From assembly GCA_018402195.1 (NCBI GenBank), contig JAGYIW010000008.1:1-46269 (forward strand): a stretch of 46,269 nt of DNA. Direction: 5' to 3'. The DNA comes from Gammaproteobacteria bacterium. Lineage in GTDB: Bacteria > Pseudomonadota > Gammaproteobacteria > M30B25. Positions within the stretch are counted from its first letter, which is position 1. Each line of letters opens with the position of its first letter. The position numbers and the translations under genes were made by a program. Shown here piece after piece: positions 30,289 through 40,876 of this stretch. The notes under the pieces were generated by a model, which was not told the DNA's origin, ran no database searches, and saw nothing but the letters and a program-made list of their open reading frames with translations.

Positions 30289-31352
30289 CTAAGCTTTCGG
30301 GTGGGACGACGAAAGCGCTAAACTTACTTCATTCAACTGTACATTAGTACGAATAAGGTGGTACGTTTAGAGAGCTCTTTGATCGCTGACGCTCCTACGT
30401 AAGTATGCTGAACGGATACCGCCAAAGAATATCTTGCACAAGTGGGCTCTACACGGGACCACAGTAGGCACATTAACCGACTTACCTTCACTGGCACGGT
30501 ATTCAGCCACAGAACCATGGGGTATTTTCCATGGCTTCTGCAGAGGACATGCCGTAAAAACGCTTGTTTTTTGCCTTTTTCTTCCAGTACATTACCCAAA
30601 CACTCATCATGCCCAAAGATAAACATATGCCACCCAACATGACTAAATCAGCACAAAAAGGCTTTGGCAATATCACCTGGACTAGCGCAGCTACCATCCG
30701 AACATACCTGACCACCAAACCATGCGCAGCAGCTCAGCGCACACTCAATCACAGCAGAAAGTTGCGGGTAGCCACACCTGCCTTCAAGCGTGTCGTACAC
30801 ACTGAACCAAGGCCCCAAACACCTACTTTGACAATATCAGCACCAGAAAGGAGTCAATTCTTCCGTCATCTCTCCAGTCACCACATTACCAGCCATAATG
30901 ATTTTATCGGGAAAAGCCTCGCGCACATTGCACACAAAATCAACAAAGGCCTGAGAATATCCATTGGCCACATCCAAACAAATAAATGGTACATCCATGA
31001 CAGCCATGATGGCTTTGAGATTTTCAAAATCGCCATCACGTGAACCAGAGCTAACAAAAGCAAACGGTAAGGCATCAGGGTTGGCTTTGGCAAAATATTG
31101 CCATTCCTCAACTGTGGCAAATTTGCTCAAAGCAGTCATCATTTGGTATTTGGACAATGCACAAGCCATAGCAAAAGTACCTGTGTGGTCCATATTGGCA
31201 GCAATCACCGGCACCCCTTCCCATTCTTTTTGTGCATGCAAAAAACGGTAATGACGTAGCAAGCTCACGTCTGAGCGCGAACGCAACGTACTACGCTTGG
31301 GACGAATCAGCACATCTTTAAAATCAAGCTTTACCTGATGATCTATATACAT
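30289..31352 (-). pseudogene. guaC: GMP reductase, C-terminal half frameshifted
   Basis: NADPH-dependent conversion of GMP to IMP. The first 170 residues (31352-30845) are intact: LDFKDVLIRPKRSTLRSRSDV, VIAANMDHTGTFAMA, the phosphate-site blocks and ICLDVANGYSQAFVDFV. After GNVVTGEMTEEL the frame breaks. Downstream pieces in changing frames include GDIAKAF, VMLGG, FYGMSSAEAMENT, and finally ELSKRTT near 30350. A corrected reading would end at 30289, total about 354 residues, normal for GuaC. The region with the catalytic Cys loop is scrambled. The 3' half lies in the same poor patch as folE. Confidence 0.8.
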
Positions 31353-31418
31353 TTTTAGGAAACCTTGCGCTGATTGATAGCGGTAAAATCATAGCATGAT
31401 TAGCTGGTTAGCTCAATG

Positions 31419-32654
31419 CTAACTATCAATAGATTCCCGTGGACCTGACGGCTGCCAAGAAGGCGCAATCACGCGGTGAAGCGGACCTGTAAGCAGCAAA
31501 TGTGCAGGCTGCAAAGTTTCCTTACCAAAACGATTATTGACTGCATCAGCAATGACATTCACTGCTTGGAGCTGAGGATTTTCTTGGGAAAATAAATCCA
31601 TTTGTCCACCCGTATTGTCCAAAGACAACGCTGTTACCTGCACCTGTGCCACCACAAAGCCACTACCAATTTCTTGCATACACAAACAGCACAGGCGATA
31701 AATGGCATGACCATCATTGGTAGGTAAAAGTGCGCGGTATTTGCCACCCAACCAACCCAGAGATTTCACACGCATACCAATAAAGAAAAACTGAGCCTTA
31801 CAATAATGACGACGCAGCCTGGAAGCCACGCGTTCACACATGTGATGAAAATAAGCAGCAATCACGACTTTATCACAAGTGCCAGGTGGTAAAATCTTGC
31901 CATGACCCATAGACTTAGGATCTTCCCTGATAAGTTTAACCGGATAAGGATCTGCACCCTGACACATATACCAAAGTCTGCGACCAAAATTACCAAACCG
32001 CCTGGCCAAAAGACCTATAGGTAAACGTGCCATCTGTCCACAATAAATAACACCATACTGAGCTAAAAAGCGCCCTATACCCGGGCCAATCCCACACAAC
32101 TCAGTGACTGGCACCAAGGATAAACGTTCTTTGGCCTGCCAAGGAGGAATGACTGAACAACCATTTGGTTTGCTAGTGCTGGCTGCATATTTGGCAGTGG
32201 TTTTGTCACCGCTAACGCCAATGGAACAAGTTAAGCCTGTCTTAGCAAAAATAGCCTGCTTGATTTTCTGAGCAATATGCAATGGTGAACCGTGTAAACG
32301 CTGACATTGGGTTACATCCAAGAAAGCCTCATCGATAGAAAAAACTTCAATATCAGGGGTAAAATCACCCATAACTCCTATCATCTGACGAGAAACTTCA
32401 GTATAACGGCTAGGTCGGCCAGGGCAGCAGATCAAATGTGAGCAGAGACGCCGGGCACGCCATAGTGGCATACCCGTTTTGATACCAAAACATCTGGCTT
32501 CATAAGAACAAGTAATGATAGTACTGCCCGCATGACCATTAACCACAGCCACCGGTTTACCACGCAAAGGTGGATAATCGTGCTGCTCTACTGATGCAAA
32601 AAAAGCATCCATATCAACGAGCAATATTGCTTTATGCCAATGATGCTTTATCAA
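31419..32654 (-). CDS. dinB: Y-family DNA polymerase (DinB/Pol IV-like)
   Basis: Translesion polymerase acting on damaged templates. 411 residues. The palm has D14 and D16 in LLVDMDAFFASVEQ with a Phe steric gate, and D108/E109 in FSIDEAFLDVT. Finger and helix-hairpin-helix parts follow (SIGVSGDKTTAKYAAS, then ELCGIGPGIGRFLAQYGV), then the little-finger domain. QMDLF at 351-355 is a near-consensus beta-clamp-binding motif, and about 55 residues trail after it, more than in E. coli Pol IV. The start appears to be a TTG (32654-32652), since homology begins eight residues later and no ATG is in place; that start is uncertain. A strong inverted repeat sits directly upstream. Confidence 0.9.
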   Translation of the reverse strand: MIKHHWHKAILLVDMDAFFASVEQHDYPPLRGKPVAVVNGHAGSTIITCSYEARCFGIKTGMPLWRARRLCSHLICCPGRPSRYTEVSRQMIGVMGDFTPDIEVFSIDEAFLDVTQCQRLHGSPLHIAQKIKQAIFAKTGLTCSIGVSGDKTTAKYAASTSKPNGCSVIPPWQAKERLSLVPVTELCGIGPGIGRFLAQYGVIYCGQMARLPIGLLARRFGNFGRRLWYMCQGADPYPVKLIREDPKSMGHGKILPPGTCDKVVIAAYFHHMCERVASRLRRHYCKAQFFFIGMRVKSLGWLGGKYRALLPTNDGHAIYRLCCLCMQEIGSGFVVAQVQVTALSLDNTGGQMDLFSQENPQLQAVNVIADAVNNRFGKETLQPAHLLLTGPLHRVIAPSWQPSGPRESIDS

Positions 32655-32656
32655 TC

Positions 32657-32691
32657 TTATTATCTCACTTTTATTCCATATGAGATAATAA
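32657..32691. promoter_or_regulatory. Perfect 11-base inverted repeat just upstream of dinB
   Basis: TTATTATCTCA at 32657-32667 and TGAGATAATAA at 32681-32691, 13 bases apart, ending two bases before the dinB start codon. Candidate operator or mRNA hairpin covering the ribosome-binding region. It does not look like the enterobacterial LexA box (CTGT-N8-ACAG). The rest of the 195-base gap up to pnp shows nothing else clear. Confidence 0.5.
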
Positions 32692-32849
32692 TTAACATTT
32701 ATCTGGCATCAATGCAAATTTTAAAGCACACATTTTTCTCGAATGGCGAAGACTGCCAGTCTAGGCATCGAAATTTTGACAAGGAAGTATTTACTTTTTA
32801 GGTAATAATTTTCTGCCAAAACTTCAACAACCATGCTGACACTATAAAA

Positions 32850-34919
32850 CTAGTCTGAAACATCTTTCATGGAAAGTTTTACCCTTCCCTGACGGTCTAT
32901 TTCTAGCACTTTGACATCGATCTCCTGCCCCTCTTTAAGGTGATCGCTAACATTCTCTACACGCTCTCCAGAAATTTGCGAAATGTGGACTAGACCATCT
33001 TGGCCAGGGAAAATATTGACGAAAGCACCAAATTCAACAATTTTCACCACTTTACCATGATAGACTCTACCTACTTCAGCTTCTGCAGTAAGCTCTTCGA
33101 TACGTTTACGAGCTGCGTCTGAGCCTTCTTTTTCGGTAGAAAGAATAGTAATGACACCTTCATCGTTGATATCGATGGTGACACCAGTTTCTTCGGTAAG
33201 AGCACGGATGGTTGCCCCACCTTTACCAATAACATCACGGATTTTTTCTGGATTGATGTTAAAGCTAACAATACGTGGTGCGTAATCAGACAACACTTCA
33301 CGGTGCGAATCTAGATCTTCTTGCATGATACCTAAAATATGTATACGTGCATCTTTGGCTTGGTCAAGTGCCTGACTCATGATTGCTTCGGTAATGCCAT
33401 CAATCTTGATATCCATTTGCAGAGCAGTCACACCATTATTGGTACCCGCCACTTTAAAGTCCATATCACCCAAGTGATCTTCATCACCTAGGATGTCAGT
33501 CAGGACTGCAAATTTATCACCTTCTTTGATCAATCCCATTGCAATACCTGCCACACTGGACTTGATTGGCACACCCGCATCCATCAAAGCCAAACTGGTA
33601 CCACATACTGTGGCCATAGAGCTTGAACCATTAGATTCAGTGATTTCAGAAACCACACGAATGGTGTACGGAAACTGCTCACTCGTTGGCATCACTGCCG
33701 CCATGGCTCGCTTGGCCAAGTGCCCGTGACCAATTTCACGGCGTTTAGGACCAGACATAAAGCCTGTCTCGTTGACAGAGAATGGTGGGAAGTTGTAATG
33801 CAACATGAATGAATCAGTTGACTCACCCATGATACCTTCCAAACGCTGCTGATCACGACTGCCACCCAAAGTGGCAATCACCAAAGCTTGTGTTTCACCA
33901 CGGGTAAACAAAGCCGAGCCATGCGTACGTGGTAGCACCCCTGTTTCAGGCGTAATTTGACGTACTGTGGTTGTATCACGACCATCAATACGTGGGTTAC
34001 CATCCAAAATACGGCTTCGCACCACTTCTTTTTCGATATCGTGGAAAAAGCCTTCCACCAATGCTGCATGCTCGCCTTCTTCACCCCCTAAAGCTTCAAC
34101 AACTTCAGCTCTGAATTTACCAAGCATCTCATAACGCGCCAACTTGTCAGCCACCTTGTAAGCTTCGACAATGTTGTCACGGGATTGTGCAATAACCTTA
34201 TTTTTAAAGACTTCATCAATAGACTCTGGCTGCCAGTCCCAAGTGGTGCAGATTTTCTCAGATAGTGCTTAATAGCTTTGATTGCAGACTGCATTTGCTG
34301 ATGACCAAACATCACCGCACCCAACATCACTTCCTCAGGCAATTCTTTGGCTTCAGACTCACCATTAATACCACCCAGATTCTGTACCGCAACCATAAAG
34401 ATTCAATTGAGAATTTTCAACTGATCCAGCATCTGGGTTGAGCAAGTAATTGTTGTCGGCATAACCCACTCTTGCCGCACCAATAGGACCACTGAAAGGC
34501 ATGCCAGAAACAGCCAAAGCCGCAGAAGCACCCAACATAGCGGTACATCTGAATTCACTTTAGGATCCAATGACAATACAGTATGATGACTTGGACTTTC
34601 ATTTTTAAACCCTTTTGGGAATAAAGGCCAGTTGGTCTGTCCGATCAAACGTGAAATCAAGGTCTCACGCTCTGAAAGGCCGACCTTCACGCTTGGTAAC
34701 CCCCAGGAATGCGTCCACCCGCGTACATCTTCTCGATGTATTGAGATCCAATGGGAAAGTTTCGGCCCAGCGCTGCGGTTTTCTTACCCACAACTGTTGC
34801 CAACACCACGGTTTCCCCCATGGTTACCAGCACTGCTCCACCTGCTTGCCGAGCAATACGCCCCGTTTCAAGTACAACTTCGTGATCGCCATACTGGAAG
34901 GTTTCTATAATTTTTCCAT
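32850..34919 (-). pseudogene. pnp: Polyribonucleotide nucleotidyltransferase, frameshifted near its N-terminus
   Basis: 3'-to-5' phosphorolytic exoribonuclease of the RNA degradosome. The last 434 residues (34154-32850) are one intact frame: second RNase PH domain ([34 protein letters not shown]), the KH domain ([25 protein letters not shown]) and S1 domain ([19 protein letters not shown]). Upstream to the expected ATG at 34919 the first PH domain is recognisable ([63 protein letters not shown]) but crosses frames many times. Restoring a single A in the run after ATG GAA gives a normal N-terminus ([14 protein letters not shown]). Full length about 690 residues. Probably an intact gene with local sequence errors. 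Confidence 0.88.
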
Positions 34920-34993
34920 AACCAACTCTAATTTAATTTCAATAATACGACTAACGACGTAGTCCCAATACCTCAATCAACGCTTGGTAGCGC

Positions 34994-35221
34994 TTAATGT
35001 CTGTTTTTCTTTAAATAGGACAGAAGATTACGTCTCAAACTGACCAGGCGAAGCAGCCCTCTGCGCGAATGCAAATCTTTTTTGTGTGTTTGCATGTGTT
35101 CTGTGAGCAAACAGATACGTTCAGTTGCCAAGGCAATTTGCACTTCTGGTGATCCAGTATCCGACTCACTTAACTGATATTTTTTAACAATAATTTCTTT
35201 AGCTTCAGCAGGTAATGACAT
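34994..35221 (-). CDS. rpsO: Ribosomal protein S15, last 14 residues lost to a one-base slip
   Basis: Small-subunit protein that binds 16S rRNA early in assembly. The ATG at 35221 follows AGGAGT; a longer in-frame extension is not supported. [19 protein letters not shown] and [27 protein letters not shown] are typical S15. As written it ends after 75 residues at YLKKNRH, but removing one base from the run of five A (near 35010-35014, T on the plus strand) gives [21 protein letters not shown] and a stop at 34951-34953, the normal 89-residue S15. The slip is almost certainly a sequence error. Followed by pnp, the usual partner. Confidence 0.93.
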   Translation of the reverse strand: MSLPAEAKEIIVKKYQLSESDTGSPEVQIALATERICLLTEHMQTHKKDLHSRRGLLRLVSLRRNLLSYLKKNRH

Positions 35222-35409
35222 AGTTTTACTCCTAAAATGATTTAATAAACCCAACATCCGCTGTCATTGACAGACACTGAGGAGACATTGTAACGTGGAT
35301 CAGCACAACAAACAAGCCATAATAAAAAGAAAAACAAGCACCTGAGTAAGCTCCAGGTCTAAAAGCGATAAGGAGAACCAACACATAAGTTAAGATTAAA
35401 AATCTGGAG

Positions 35410-36399
35410 TTACTTAGAAAAACGGTGAGGATCCATCCAAACAATCGATGACAAAGGTCTTTTGCCCACATGACATTGCCCAACTCCTTGCAAGCAGCCA
35501 GAGGCATCTAGTAAACGCACCCAAGCCCCCTTGGCTGGCAAGTCAGGCAATATAGGATTTTGCCCCTGCATTAACTTAAGCAAAGTCTCATCATGTATGA
35601 TCACTTCAGGCAAATGATTCAACAAACAAGACACAGGCAACAGAAAATCATCCAAGGCATCAAGATCACCTTCTAAAGATTTCAATGTCTCTAACTCAAC
35701 CATCGACTGTTGGCCAAATGATCCCGACAAAGTACGTCTTAAAGCCTTGACGTGCGCACCACACCCCAAAGCCTGCCCCAAATCTTCCACCAAAGTGCGT
35801 ACATAAGTACCCTTGCTACAACGCACAGCAAAAGAAACAGTATTATTCTCATCATCATAAGCACGGAAATCATTGGCATAAATGGTCACAGGCCTAGGTT
35901 GACGCTCAATTTCCACGCCCTCACGCGCTAAAGCATGCAAAGGTCTTCCTTGATGCTTAAGCGCTGAATACATAGGAGGAATCTGGGTAATCTTTCCCTT
36001 AAACTGCTTTAATTGATCTTCAATGTCTTTTTGAGACACAGAAACTGGACTGGTTTGCAATAATTTACCACAAGCATCGCCCGTATCGGTGGTTGCTCCT
36101 AGCTGCGCCACCACCTCATAGCCTTTGTCACTTTCTAATAAAAAACGTAATAAACGCGTAGCCCTACCAAAGCAAATCAACAACAACCCAGTCGCCAGAG
36201 GGTCTAAGGTACCACCATGACCTACTTTTTTAGCCTGAAAAAAATGACGAATCGTCTGCAGAGCCTGATTGGAAGTCAGACCAGTGGGCTTATCTAAGAC
36301 CAACACACCACTGAAGTCACGGGCTTGATAGCGAAGCCTCGGGGAAGAGCGACATCCTGCTCGGGACAAGCCATTGGCGAGCAACCGAGGATCTCTCAT
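35410..36399 (-). CDS. truB: tRNA pseudouridine(55) synthase TruB
   Basis: Makes pseudouridine 55 in the T loop of tRNAs. 329 residues, slightly longer than the 314 of E. coli because of about 25 extra N-terminal residues. The start at 36399 is supported by GGAGGG six bases upstream. Family motifs: GVLVLDKPTGLTSNQALQ, the catalytic Asp in VGHGGTLDPLATGLL, and ALKHQGRPLHALAREG, CSKGTYVRTLVEDLGQALG, then a C-terminal PUA-like part. Intact, between broken rbfA and rpsO. Confidence 0.96.
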   Translation of the reverse strand: MRDPRLLANGLSRAGCRSSPRLRYQARDFSGVLVLDKPTGLTSNQALQTIRHFFQAKKVGHGGTLDPLATGLLLICFGRATRLLRFLLESDKGYEVVAQLGATTDTGDACGKLLQTSPVSVSQKDIEDQLKQFKGKITQIPPMYSALKHQGRPLHALAREGVEIERQPRPVTIYANDFRAYDDENNTVSFAVRCSKGTYVRTLVEDLGQALGCGAHVKALRRTLSGSFGQQSMVELETLKSLEGDLDALDDFLLPVSCLLNHLPEVIIHDETLLKLMQGQNPILPDLPAKGAWVRLLDASGCLQGVGQCHVGKRPLSSIVWMDPHRFSK

Positions 36400-36536
36400 A
36401 ACTCTCCCTCCATGCTTCCAAGATAATGATATTCACGATGGGGTTCCTGGTCACTGGCCTCCATAGCACATAGTGCTTATAGGGACCTCCTCGTACGCAC
36501 CGAGGACAATACCTAAAACTATCACCACCATCTAGG

Positions 36537-36887
36537 TCAAGAAACTTCTTCTAACAAATGGCTGATACGATTGCCAACCAACTGGGTATCATCAAAAACA
36601 AAAATCAATCTAGGCATACGGCGCAAAGTCATTTGACCAGCAAGATGCTTTGAAATATGGGCTTCATGGTTGAGCTGGTGAATTAAATTCTCAGCCATAT
36701 CTTCATGCAGCACAGAAAAATATACCTTAGCCTGCGCAAAATCCGGGAGAAACATCCACAGAAGAAAAAGTCATCTGCGTAGAAGATAAAGGCAAATCCA
36801 CCATACGTCTGGCCAACATTTCATTCAAATGTCAGTGAATCAACGGCCCAACACGTTCACGACGCGCATAAGGCTCTTTACAACCAT
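36537..36887 (-). pseudogene. rbfA: Ribosome-binding factor A, frameshifted
   Basis: Cold-adaptation factor that matures 16S rRNA. The C-terminal 60 codons are open (DFAQAKVYFSVLHED through MPRLIFVFDDT). Upstream, KEPYARRERVGPLIH, an in-frame stop, then LNEMLARRMVDLPLSSTQMTF can be read; adding one T in the TTTT run near 36765 and removing one C near 36752 yields TFSSVDVSPDFAQAK, the normal family sequence. The likely start is the ATG at 36887, nine bases after the infB stop region, with AGGGGG as ribosome-binding site. Expected size about 117 residues. Compensating homopolymer indels suggest sequence error. Confidence 0.82.
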
Positions 36888-36895
36888 GATGCCCC

Positions 36896-39300
36896 CTAAT
36901 CCAAAGTTCGCTTGGTTTCTTGGATTTCATACACTTCAATGCTATCACCAACCTTCACGTCATTATAGTCTTTTACACAAATGCACTACTACCTAATCTC
37001 ACTTCATTAACATCTTCTTTAAAGTGCATAAAGACTCAAGCTCCCCTGATAAACCACCACATTATCACGCAGTACCAGAATAGGACGGTGGCGCTTCACC
37101 GTACCTTCGATGACAATACAACCAAACGATGGCACCGATCTTGGAAGAACGAAACACATCTCACAGTAGCCAAGCCAAAATCACCTCTTTCATTTTCTGG
37201 CTTTAGCAAGCCCTCAAAGCCGCCTTAACTTCATCAAAATCAAATTATATATCACTATAATAGCGAATATCAATGGATTCAGCCTCAGCCAAACGTCTAT
37301 GTTCCCCTCAGCACGTACATTAAATCCGAGCATAATTGCATCTGTGGCAATGGCCAAGTTAATGTCGAGATTCCGTCATCCCACCCACTCCACGCGCAAC
37401 AAATTTTACTAGACTTCATCAGTGGACGAATTTGGTCAATGCATCGCTGATAGCCTCAATAGAGCCTTGGTGTCAGCCTTCAATCACATTGATCACAGAA
37501 GCTTTATCTTCTGACAAACGTGAAAACAGGTTTTCCAAAGTAGTTGCATGCGACACCAAGCGTACTTTTCTCTTTGCCTTGACGGAACAAAGCCACTACG
37601 TGCCTGGCTCTGTTTTCACTGTGACCGCTTCATCGCAGCTTCTGGCACGCAGAAGCCCCACAACCTCTAACAGGCACAGGACCTGCCACTGAGACGCCAC
37701 ACCATGATCGTTATGCATGGTTCGTACACGACCATACTCACGGCCTGCCAGATGATATCACCTGTCGAAAGCTGACCATATTGCACCAAAATCGTCGCTA
37801 TGGGGCCACGGTTTTGTCAAGTTTAGATTCAATCACAACACCGCGTGCCAAACCTTGTGCAGGTGCTTTAAGCTCGAGCACTTCTGCCTGCAACAACACC
37901 GCTTCTAACAAAGCATCAATGCCATCACCTGTCTTAGCCGAAATATGGCAAAACATATTTTCACCACCCCGGTCTTCGGAAACCACTTCATGGCCAGCCA
38001 ATTCTGTGGTTACTCTGCCGGGATCCGCATCAGGTTTGTCCATTTGTTGATAGCAACAATAATGGGAACTTCTACCCAGCCTTAGCATGCTGAATAGCCT
38101 CAATCGTTTGCGGCATCACACCATCGTCAGCAGCCACAACCAAAACCACAAGGTCCGGTACACTTGGCACCACGCACGCATATTACTAAATGCTTCATGC
38201 CCTGGCGTATCCAAAAATGTAATCAAACCCCTATCCAAAGCAACCTGATAAGCACCAATATGCTGGGTAATTCCACCCGCCTCAGATTCAGTTACTTTTG
38301 CCCGACGAATCGAATCCAACAAAGAGGTTTTACCATGGTCAACGTGCCCCATGATGGTCACCACAGGTGGCCTAGAGACTTTGGGGAAATTTTCTTGCGA
38401 CTCGGCATCGGTCACCAAATCATCTTCAATGGCATTTTCACTCAAAAGCTTAGGCTTGTGACCCAGCTCCTCAACCACAATACAAGCCGTCTCTTGATCC
38501 AGCACTTGGTTGATGGTAGCCATCACACCCATTTTCATTAGAGATTTGATCAGGTCAGTGGCTTTCACAGACATTTTCTGCGCCAATTCTGACACCATGA
38601 TACTTTCAGGAATGCTCACTTCCTTAGCAATAAATTGGGTTGGCTTTTCAAAGTCTCTAGATAACGTTGAGGTACCCTTAAACTTCTTACGTCTACGACG
38701 GTTAGGCTGATAAAAGCCATCAACATCATCGTCATTCATGGTATTTAAAGCTTGACGAATCACCTGTTTACGATCTTGCTTAAGCTTGGGTGTTTGACGG
38801 TTAGAAGGCTTCTTTTCCTTCTCACGATCAAAGTCTTCTTTAGCTTCAGCAGGCTTGTGTGACACACCCACCTTGGGTTGTTTCGTGTCAGACTTAAGCT
38901 TGTCAGCTGTAGGCATGGCAACTTCTTCAGAAGTAATAGCCGCCTGTTCTGGCGTAATATTAGATGGCAGCACCACCTCAGGCGCTTCCACCACATCGGG
39001 CTCTTCTACAGCAGCGACCTTTTGTACCGAACGTTCTTTGGCGCGCACAGTCACTGAAGGACCATTAGGTGTTTTACTGCTACCGGCACGCTTCTTTAAG
39101 GTTAATTTGCCTTTACCAGAAGCAGGCTTACTACGCAATGCAGCGCGTACAGCTTTTTTCAGATCATCCGTAATTGAGTCTTCATCATTGAACGTTACTC
39201 CGGCATCTTTCAGCTTGATACGCAAAGACTGTAACGGCATGGAGGTGTTTTCCGCCAGCTGTTTTACCCAATCTACGACTGTGCCATCTGTTTTGGCCAT
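36896..39300 (-). pseudogene. infB: Translation initiation factor IF-2, C-terminal half frameshifted
   Basis: GTPase that brings initiator tRNA to the ribosome. The N-terminal 378 codons are intact: IF2_N domain ([28 protein letters not shown]), a long charged linker, a second IF2_N-like part ([32 protein letters not shown]), then G1 GHVDHGKTS, the switch region [12 protein letters not shown] and G3 DTPGHEAF. From 38165 downward the frame breaks repeatedly, but [69 protein letters not shown] and the terminal KDYNDVKVGDSIEVYEIQETKRTL (stop at 36896) are all present. IF-2 is essential, so a true pseudogene is implausible without a second copy. The missing A in AACAAATGG before MDKP is a typical homopolymer loss. 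Confidence 0.9.
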
Positions 39301-39340
39301 AAATACAATCCTCTCACCCTAAGCAACCGTTTAAAGCCTA

Positions 39341-40855
39341 CTATTCTGCTTCTTCTTCAAACCAATGTGCTCGTGCTTGCATGATCAATTTGCCAGCCGA
39401 ACCTTCATCTAAACCATCAACCTCGACAATATCATCAACAGCTTGCTCAGCTAAATCTTCCCGGGTAATGATACCACGTGAAGCCAACTGAAGCGCAATA
39501 CGTCTGGTCATATCTTCCAAATCAAGCAAATCCTCGGCTGGCTCAACATCACCTAACTGCTCTTGCATATCCAATTCAATTGTCATCAATGCTTGCTTGG
39601 CACGTTCACGCAACTCTTCTGCTGTCTCTTCGTCAAACTCTTCAATTTCCAGCATGTCATTATCCGACGCATAGGCGATGGATTCAATACTGGTAAAACC
39701 ACTGTTGATCAACAGTTCGGTGATTTCTTCGTCAATTTCCAATTGTTCACAAAGCTCAGCTTTGATTTTTTCACCAATACCACTACGTTTGCTTTCAAGC
39801 TCATCTTCGCTCATGACGTTGATGACCCAACCAGTCAACTCAGAGGCCAGACGTACATTTTGACCAGCACGACCAATAACCTGAGGCAAATATTCTTCTT
39901 CTACAGCAATATCCATCGTATTCTTACCTTCGTCAATGACAATGTTACCCAAAGGAAACGGATCAAACACGTTGATCACCAATTGGGCAGGATTATCATC
40001 CCACAAAATAATATCGATGCGCTCGCCATTAAGTTCATTAGAAACTGCCTGCACCCGAGAACCACGCATGCCAATACAAGTACCCTTAGGGTCGATGCGC
40101 TTGTCATTAGATTTGACAGCTATTTTAGACCGCCCACCAGGATCTCTAGCCACTGCCTTGACTTCAATAAGGTGCTCAGCAATCTCTGGCACCTCAATTT
40201 CAAACAGTTTTGCAAGCATGTTGGGGTGCCGACGACTCAAGGTTAGCTGAGGACCCTTGCCCTCAGGACGCACATCAGCCAAATAGGCACGAATACGGTC
40301 TTTTACCCGAATAATTTCACGTGGGATAAGGTCCTCACGTGACAAAAGACCTTCGACAACACCGCCCAAGTCAACAATAATCACTTCACGGGTAACTTTT
40401 TTCACCACACCTGTGACCAGGTCACCAATTTTATTAGTATATTCACTGACAATACGTGCCCTTTCAGCAGCACGTAGCTTTTGAATGATAATATGCTTGG
40501 CTTGTTGAGCGCCAATACGGCCAGATTCCGGCGGATCGATGGCTTCAACCACTTCATCGCCAATATTTAGAGATTCATCAATGGCCTGTGCGTCAGCTAA
40601 AGTCATTTGTTTGCTGGGCTCTTCGATGTCTTCTTCCGCACATACTTGCCACACACGCACAATTTCTTCATAAGCTGCCGTACTGCGACTAAGTCTAACC
40701 CTAACCTCAACAGGCTCTTTGTATACGCGCTGGGCAACCGCTGCCAAAGCCGCCTCCATGGCCTCGAAAACAATTTCTTGATCGACATTTTTCAAATTAG
40801 CTAATGATTCAATCATATAGCGCATTTCGTCGTTAGCTTGATTTGCTTTATCCAT
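39341..40855 (-). CDS. nusA: Transcription termination/antitermination factor NusA
   Basis: RNA-polymerase partner that modulates pausing, termination and rRNA antitermination. 504 residues. The N-terminal polymerase-binding domain is followed by S1 (GDLVTGVVKKVTREVIIVDLGGVVEG), KH1 and KH2 (GTCIGMRGSRVQAVSNELNGERIDII, then LPQVIGRAGQNVRLASELTGW), and both C-terminal acidic repeats, ending DGLDEGSAGKLIMQARAHWFEEE. The second acidic repeat is the part that in E. coli contacts SuhB and the polymerase alpha subunit. The ATG at 40855 has AGAGG upstream; a TTG three codons earlier is less likely. Lies between rimP (21 bases) and infB (40 bases). Confidence 0.97.
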   Translation of the reverse strand: MDKANQANDEMRYMIESLANLKNVDQEIVFEAMEAALAAVAQRVYKEPVEVRVRLSRSTAAYEEIVRVWQVCAEEDIEEPSKQMTLADAQAIDESLNIGDEVVEAIDPPESGRIGAQQAKHIIIQKLRAAERARIVSEYTNKIGDLVTGVVKKVTREVIIVDLGGVVEGLLSREDLIPREIIRVKDRIRAYLADVRPEGKGPQLTLSRRHPNMLAKLFEIEVPEIAEHLIEVKAVARDPGGRSKIAVKSNDKRIDPKGTCIGMRGSRVQAVSNELNGERIDIILWDDNPAQLVINVFDPFPLGNIVIDEGKNTMDIAVEEEYLPQVIGRAGQNVRLASELTGWVINVMSEDELESKRSGIGEKIKAELCEQLEIDEEITELLINSGFTSIESIAYASDNDMLEIEEFDEETAEELRERAKQALMTIELDMQEQLGDVEPAEDLLDLEDMTRRIALQLASRGIITREDLAEQAVDDIVEVDGLDEGSAGKLIMQARAHWFEEEAE

Positions 40856-40876
40856 TTTTAACAACCTCTATTTTCT

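Noticed and set aside
32641-32691. LexA-type SOS box before the translesion polymerase
   Set aside because: The inverted repeat lacks the CTGT/ACAG ends and the spacing of the gammaproteobacterial LexA site, so it is reported only as an unknown candidate operator.
36896-38170. Programmed frameshifting in infB
   Set aside because: Many frame changes in both directions, without slippery sites or pseudoknots, do not fit a programmed event; sequence error or decay is simpler.
39563-40246. Plus-strand open frame of 227 codons
   Set aside because: Fully antisense to nusA, whose domains are all intact; no ribosome-binding site and a product of unlikely composition.
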